In this document: positions 7,910 through 11,116 of the stretch, piece after piece
Numbering within the stretch: position 1 is the stretch's first letter
How the letters are laid out: the number at the start of each line of letters is the position of its first letter
Assembly (NCBI GenBank): GCA_947455805.1
Contig: CANGSN010000064.1
Coordinates: 1-11,116 of the forward strand
Length of the DNA stretch: 11,116 nucleotides
Reading direction: 5' to 3'
Source: Planctomycetota bacterium
GTDB lineage: Bacteria; Planctomycetota; UBA1135; UBA2386
Position numbers and translations under genes: made by a program
Notes under the pieces: generated by a model
Databases searched by the model: none
Seen by the model: only the letters and a program-made list of their open reading frames with translations
Told to the model about the DNA's origin: nothing

Positions 7910-8638
7910 ATGATCATGCCCGGCTCACCTCGCATCTCCGGAGAAGCGTTCGCCATCGAACGACTCCGTGAGGACCCCGACCTCGACTACGCCGCCGTCC
8001 GCCGCCTCGCGGACGAGGCCGGGGTCGCCATGCAGCCGATCCTGTACGGACGCGCGCGCCGTCACCTCGGCCTGCCGCCCGCGCGCAGCAAGGGCCCGGC
8101 GCTGCCGACCGAGCCTCGTCGTGAGCCGGAGACCCGCCGCGAACCGACCCCCGAGCCGATCGAGATCGAAGCCCGAGACGAGACTCCGATGGACACCACA
8201 CCGGAAGCCGACATGAGCGACGAGGCCACGCCGAGCCCGAAGAAGAAGGGCTCGGCCGCGTTCGAGTTCCTGGTCGCCGAACTGCGCCGCGAGCCGAACA
8301 TGCTCTACGCCGAGCTGCGCCGCCGCGCCGAAGCGAAGGGCTTCCCGATCGCGCCGATCATGTACGGCCGCGCCAAGGCCGTGCTCGGCCTCGTGCCGGT
8401 GAAGCCGCGCGGCAGCAAGAAGGACAAGGATGCCGCGGCCGCCGCGGCGACGCAGGCCGCACCGCGCGTGCTGAAGCAGGTCGAGTCGGTCGCCGCCGAT
8501 CGCTTCTCGCAGAAGCTGGAGGAGGTGCGCAACCTCGACCAGCTGGTGAGCGCGGTGAAGGAGCTCGACGCCGAGCGCCGCCGTCTGCGCGGGCTGCTCG
8601 AGAAGATCGTGACGATGATCGACGAAGCGCTCGGGTGA
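7910..8638 (+). CDS. Unrecognised protein with two copies of a 50-residue module and a C-terminal coiled coil
   Basis: A 242-residue protein from the ATG at 7910 (MIMPGSPRIS); the ATG at 7916 is equally plausible, and neither has a Shine-Dalgarno sequence. The frame extends to an ATG at 7775, but that stretch translates to Arg-rich sequence typical of noncoding DNA. Residues 13-62 and 119-168 align without gaps at a constant offset of 106, with 21 identities in 50. The shared pattern is F..(IV)..LR..P...YA..RR.A...G....PI.YGRA...LGL.P. The modules are joined by a Pro/Glu/Arg-rich linker (63-110) with a KKKG patch. A second linker (about 165-188) is Lys/Ala-rich. Residues about 190-240 form a predicted amphipathic helix or coiled coil (QKLEEVRNLDQLVSAVKELD), suggesting oligomerisation. 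There is no signal peptide or membrane segment, so it is likely cytoplasmic. The basic helical modules would suit nucleic-acid binding, but that is inference. Its stop codon abuts the inverted repeat of the next element. Confidence 0.75.
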   Translation: MIMPGSPRISGEAFAIERLREDPDLDYAAVRRLADEAGVAMQPILYGRARRHLGLPPARSKGPALPTEPRREPETRREPTPEPIEIEARDETPMDTTPEADMSDEATPSPKKKGSAAFEFLVAELRREPNMLYAELRRRAEAKGFPIAPIMYGRAKAVLGLVPVKPRGSKKDKDAAAAAATQAAPRVLKQVESVAADRFSQKLEEVRNLDQLVSAVKELDAERRRLRGLLEKIVTMIDEALG

Positions 8639-8659
8639 AACTGATCGGCCCAGTGTTGT
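8639..8659 (+). repeat. Left terminal inverted repeat
   Basis: Starts AACTGATCGG and ends GTGTTGT, with CCCA between. It matches the right repeat over all 21 bases. It begins at the base right after the TGA stop of the duplicated-module gene. Confidence 0.85.
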
Positions 8660-8684
8660 CGCTGCCAGAATTCGATGAACACTG
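8651..8684 (+). other. Subterminal stem at the left end of the element
   Basis: CAGTGTT (8651-8657, inside the left repeat) is repeated in inverse as AACACTG (8678-8684), with 20 bases between. This gives the left end an extra copy of the inner part of the terminal repeat in opposite orientation. It could be a second transposase contact, an operator on the transposase promoter, or an RNA stem in the leader that limits read-through from upstream. All three are inferences. Confidence 0.3.
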
Positions 8685-8743
8685 CGACCGCGGGCGGGTG
8701 AGCGGACACATAGCACCTTGCGCGCGCCATGTCGGCGCGGGCG

Positions 8744-8748
8744 AGGAG
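8744..8748 (+). promoter_or_regulatory. Shine-Dalgarno sequence of the transposase gene
   Basis: AGGAG, within GAGGAGAG, ends 5 bases before the ATG at 8754. It is the clearest ribosome binding site in the window, since neighbouring genes have weak or none, and it decides the start over the in-frame codon at 8718. Confidence 0.75.
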
Positions 8749-8753
8749 AGCTC

Positions 8754-9812
8754 ATGGAATTCCGTCCGCCGTTCTGCCCGAACACCGACTGCAAGCAGCA
8801 TCTGAACCCAGGGATCCGCTTCTGGATCTTCTTCGGCTTCTTCAAGCCGTCGAGCCGCCCCGAGCGCGTGCAGCGCTTCCGCTGCAAGACCTGCCGCATC
8901 ACGTTCTCGAAGCCGACGTTCTGCCTCGACTACTGGGACCAGCGGCCAGAACTGAACCAGCGCCTGTTCGAGAACCTGGTCAGCGGCGTCGGCTACCGCC
9001 AGACCGCGCGCACCGTGCATGCCGCCGTCTCGTCGCTGCAATACAAGGCGCGCAAGCTCGCGGCCCACGCCGGTTTGCTGCACCACAACCTCAGCCCGCG
9101 ACTGCCGGCCGATCGCACGTTCCTGCTCGACGAAGAGGAGACCTACGAGCAGGCCTCGATCCGCACGCTGACGATGCCGGTGCTGATGGAACGCGAACAC
9201 TGGTTCGTGGTCGCGACCGATGTCGGCACGACCCGCCGCCTCGCTGCATCGGGTAGCAAGCGCCGCGAGTGGCAGGAGCGCGAAGAACTCGAGTCCGGCC
9301 CGCGCCCCGACCAGAGCCGCGAGTGCGTCACGACCGTGCTGAAGGAGCTCGATCGCCGCCTCGACGGAGCCAAGCTGACGCTGCAGACCGACTTGAAGGG
9401 CAGCTACGCGACGATCGCGAGCGAGGTCTTCGGCGATCGCGTCACGCACGAGACGACGTCCGGCAAGCTGCCGCGCACGACGTTCAATCCGCTGTTCCCG
9501 ATCAACACCACGCTGGCGATGACGCGCGACAACCTCGGGCGCCTGCGCCGGAAGTCGTGGCTCGTGACCAAGAAGCGCGAGTGGTTGCAGAGCCACATGA
9601 ACCTGTTCCTCGCCTACCGCAACTACGTGCGTGTGCGGTTCAACCGCGACAAGGACGGTGAGAGCCCCGCAGTGAAACTCAAACTCCTGGACCGGAACCT
9701 GACCGTCGCCGAAGCGCTCGGCTGGCGGCAGGACTGGGGCCCGCGCAGCATCCATCCGCTGAGTGCCGACGGCCGTCGATTCATCGGCACCCCGGTGACT
9801 GCGAGCGCGTGA
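8754..9812 (+). CDS. Zinc-ribbon/DDE transposase, IS1-like
   Basis: A 352-residue protein. It begins with a zinc ribbon: C8-x4-C13 and C44-x2-C47 (FRCKTCRITF). Residues about 66-103 look like a helix-turn-helix (NLVSGVGYRQTARTVHAAVS, then KARKLA). A DDE-type core follows, with likely catalytic Asp126 in RTFLLDEEETYEQ and Asp213 in LTLQTDLKGSYA. The block NPLFPINTTLAMTRDNLGRL (245-264) followed by RRKSWLVTKK resembles the last catalytic part of IS1 InsB, where a Glu precedes an Asn/Leu/Arg-rich stretch and an ARK-type motif. Here no acid is found from 245 to 258, and Asp259 is the nearest candidate. The tail has FNRDKDGESPA and WRQDWGPRSIHPLS. Zinc ribbon and DDE core lie in one frame, unlike IS1's frameshifted InsA/InsB. 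The predicted role is cut-and-paste or copy-out DNA transposition at the flanking inverted repeats. Full length with no frameshift; catalytic competence is uncertain. Confidence 0.75.
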   Translation: MEFRPPFCPNTDCKQHLNPGIRFWIFFGFFKPSSRPERVQRFRCKTCRITFSKPTFCLDYWDQRPELNQRLFENLVSGVGYRQTARTVHAAVSSLQYKARKLAAHAGLLHHNLSPRLPADRTFLLDEEETYEQASIRTLTMPVLMEREHWFVVATDVGTTRRLAASGSKRREWQEREELESGPRPDQSRECVTTVLKELDRRLDGAKLTLQTDLKGSYATIASEVFGDRVTHETTSGKLPRTTFNPLFPINTTLAMTRDNLGRLRRKSWLVTKKREWLQSHMNLFLAYRNYVRVRFNRDKDGESPAVKLKLLDRNLTVAEALGWRQDWGPRSIHPLSADGRRFIGTPVTASA

Positions 9813-9852
9813 CGGCGTGCCGCATCAGGCCCGCGGGAACGGCGAGCACGAC

Positions 9853-9870
9853 CCCAGGAACAACACTGGG
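9853..9870. other. Stem-loop at the right end of the element
   Basis: CCCAG (9853-9857) pairs with CTGGG (9866-9870) around the loop GAACAACA, overlapping the right terminal repeat. It lies 40 bases after the transposase stop, so it may serve as a terminator for that gene and, read from the other strand, stop transcripts leaving hpnE. There is no T tract. The left end has only a 3-bp version (CAG/CTG). Confidence 0.3.
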
Positions 9871-9880
9871 CCGATCAGTT
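9860..9880 (-). repeat. Right terminal inverted repeat
   Basis: Read on the minus strand it starts AACTGATCGG and ends GTGTTGT, identical to the left repeat over 21 bases. It ends 3 bases from the TGA of the hpnE gene (9886-9884, minus strand). Confidence 0.85.
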
Positions 9881-9883
9881 GCG

Positions 9884-11116
9884 TCAGCGCGCGAACTCGC
9901 GCAGCATCGCTACCGCCGACCGGCAGGCGCCTTCGAGCGTGGCGGGGAAGCCGGTCGCGGTCCAATCGCCGCATACGCGCAGGTTGCTTGGCCCTGCCGG
10001 CAACTTCCCAGGAGCTGGCCGCAGCGCCGCAGTGCCGCATGCGGGCACGAACGTCGCGAGGTTCTCCTTGCGCACGACGACCTCCGCACCGGCGAACGAC
10101 GCCGCCGGATACCAGCGCGACAGCTGCGCCAGCGCGCGTTCGGCGATCGTCGCCACCGGCTGCCCGTCGAACGAACGGTCGCCGCCGCTGAGCAGCGCCA
10201 CGTGCCGTGAATCGTCGCCGGGCCGCCGCAGCACGAAGTGGAACGGCGCGCCGTCGACCAGCGCCGTCACCGGCCCGTCGTCCGGCAGCGGCTGCGCCGT
10301 CGTCACGTAGGCGGTGACGATCGGCGCCGCGCGCAGCTCGCGCGCGCGCGGCAACGCCGCCGTCGGCAGCAGCTCCGCCAGCGCGAACCACGGCAGCGCC
10401 GAGACGACGAGGTCGCCGTCGCCGAGTTCGAGGCGTTCGCCGGCAAGTGTCGCGATCGCCGTGATGCGGTCGCCGCTCGTCGCCAGCGACGCCACGCGCG
10501 CGCCGAGGCGCAGATCGATGCCGGCCTGCGGCAGCACGGCACGCGCCGGCGCGTCGATCAGTTCGCTCCACGGCCGCCGCGGGATCCAGAAGGCCGCGCG
10601 CGCGGCACTGCCGAGGAACGCTTCGCGCAGCGTCGCCAGGAAGCCCGCGGCTGCGGCTTCCTCGGGCTCGCAGTTCATGATCGCGCGGCACAGCGGTCGC
10701 CACAGCATCGCGTCCGGCACGCCGTGCTGACGCCGCCGCGTGTACCAGTCGCCGAGCGTCCACGCCGCGGGCGCGCCGAACAGCGAGCTCACCATGCCGA
10801 CGAACGCGCGCAGGCGCGCGCCGAGCGGCACCGGCAGGCGGAACAGCGCCCACGGCATCGCCAGCGGCACCGGCAGGCCCGACAGCGACAACTGCGCCAC
10901 CGCACCGCCGGGGTGGCGGTAGGCCATCGTCAGGCGGCGATCCTGCTGGAAGCCGTCCTCGGTGCCGAGCCGGCGCATCAGCGTGCGCATCGCCGTGTAG
11001 CAGCCGAGCATCACGTGCGGGCCGTTGTCGAGCACGCGCCCGCTGCGCCGCTCCGGCGACGAGAACGCGCGCCCGCCGAGCCAGCCGCGCGACTCGAGCA
11101 GAGTCACCGCGAAGCC
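9884..11116 (-). CDS. hpnE: Hydroxysqualene dehydroxylase (squalene-associated FAD-dependent desaturase), N-terminus outside window
   Basis: The last 410 residues are visible; the frame is open through the right edge (GFAVTLLESRGWLGGRAFS at the start), so the Rossmann GxGxxG that should lie some 25 residues upstream is missing. A GTG at 11107 is internal. The E-x5-GGR motif of FAD-dependent amine-oxidase/desaturase proteins is clear (E8...GGR16 of the visible part), followed by LDNGPHVMLGCYTAMRTLMR, which is characteristic of HpnE. The C-terminal FAD motif VCGDWTATGFPATLEGACRS (381-400) is also typical. HpnE converts hydroxysqualene to squalene, using FAD and a reductant, in the HpnC/HpnD/HpnE route from farnesyl diphosphate to hopanoids. 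The expected partners would lie to the right of this window if clustered. The toroid protein at 1319-2605 is not a convincing hopene cyclase partner. The gene converges on the transposase element. Confidence 0.85.
   Translation of the reverse strand, partial: GFAVTLLESRGWLGGRAFSSPERRSGRVLDNGPHVMLGCYTAMRTLMRRLGTEDGFQQDRRLTMAYRHPGGAVAQLSLSGLPVPLAMPWALFRLPVPLGARLRAFVGMVSSLFGAPAAWTLGDWYTRRRQHGVPDAMLWRPLCRAIMNCEPEEAAAAGFLATLREAFLGSAARAAFWIPRRPWSELIDAPARAVLPQAGIDLRLGARVASLATSGDRITAIATLAGERLELGDGDLVVSALPWFALAELLPTAALPRARELRAAPIVTAYVTTAQPLPDDGPVTALVDGAPFHFVLRRPGDDSRHVALLSGGDRSFDGQPVATIAERALAQLSRWYPAASFAGAEVVVRKENLATFVPACGTAALRPAPGKLPAGPSNLRVCGDWTATGFPATLEGACRSAVAMLREFAR

Larger units (their letters stand above)
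8639..9880 (+). mobile_element. 1242-bp insertion-sequence-like element with 21-bp perfect terminal inverted repeats
   Basis: Bases 8639-8659 are exactly reverse-complementary to 9860-9880 (21 of 21), and after a 2-base mismatch three more bases match (CTG at 8662-8664 with CAG at 9855-9857). The only gene inside is a zinc-ribbon/DDE transposase (8754-9812) in the left-to-right orientation. This is the standard layout of a bacterial IS. No direct target duplication is visible: the nine bases before 8639 (CTCGGGTGA) and after 9880 (GCGTCAGCG) do not match. The element lies exactly between two convergent genes and interrupts neither. Internal base composition and codon use look similar to the host, suggesting either a long-resident element or one from a related high-GC host. 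I do not recognise a named IS. Confidence 0.7.

Noticed and set aside
2500..7956. Very long open frame (1818 codons) on the minus strand opposite the epimerase and lipoprotein genes
   Set aside because: It is a shadow frame: its translation is dominated by Arg/Ala/Val/His-rich sequence with no domain, and it lies opposite two well-supported genes. In very GC-rich DNA the antisense frame rarely meets stops.
8118..8240. Short Glu/Pro/Arg-rich repetitive stretch as a possible DNA repeat
   Set aside because: It is a low-complexity linker in the protein between the two modules, with no regular DNA period.
8630..9889. Target-site duplication of 8-10 bp around the transposase element
   Set aside because: Bases outside the repeats (CTCGGGTGA on the left, GCGTCAGCG on the right) do not match in direct orientation.

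Overview
The window is a very GC-rich stretch of bacterial chromosome with strongly G/C-biased third codon positions. Its protein repertoire points, by inference, to a free-living, high-GC member of the Planctomycetota or a similarly GC-rich phylum. That repertoire is an FG-GAP/VCBS repeat protein, an exported prenyltransferase-like toroid protein, a very large lipoprotein with SbsA-type Ig-like segments, and a hopanoid-pathway oxidoreductase. No rRNA marker is present, so the assignment rests on gene content only. I found no tRNA, rRNA or CRISPR array, and no gene-free stretch longer than about 300 bases.

Layout. (1) 1-1299, plus: the C-terminal part of an FG-GAP/VCBS calcium-motif repeat protein that enters from the left. 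(2) 1319-2605, minus: an exported prenyltransferase/squalene-oxidase-like alpha/alpha-toroid protein, convergent with gene 1. (3) 2606-2673: a 68-bp divergent gap with a 9-bp perfect inverted repeat. (4) 2674-3588, plus: a TIGR01777/SDR39U1-type NAD(P)-binding epimerase. (5) 3589-3819: a spacer with strong palindromes and one doubtful antisense small ORF. (6) 3820-7767, plus: a 1315-residue lipoprotein of unknown function. (7) 7768-7909: a spacer with a 9-bp-stem hairpin. (8) 7910-8638, plus: an unrecognised protein with two ungapped copies of a 50-residue module and a C-terminal coiled coil. (9) 8639-9880: a 1242-bp element bounded by 21-bp perfect terminal inverted repeats, carrying one zinc-ribbon/DDE (IS1-like) transposase with a good Shine-Dalgarno sequence. 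(10) 9884-11116, minus: HpnE, hydroxysqualene dehydroxylase, running off the right edge without its N-terminal Rossmann motif.

How the parts relate. There is no long operon; genes 1/2 and 8/10 are convergent and genes 2/4 divergent. Three products (genes 1, 2 and 6) look exported or surface-linked. HpnE is the only clear pathway enzyme (squalene/hopanoid synthesis). The most interesting region is 7910-9883. An inverted-repeat-bounded transposase unit sits exactly between the stop codons of two convergent genes, 0 bp from one and 3 bp from the other. It has no visible target duplication, and its transposase lacks an obvious third catalytic acid. Next to it lies the duplicated-module protein of unknown function.
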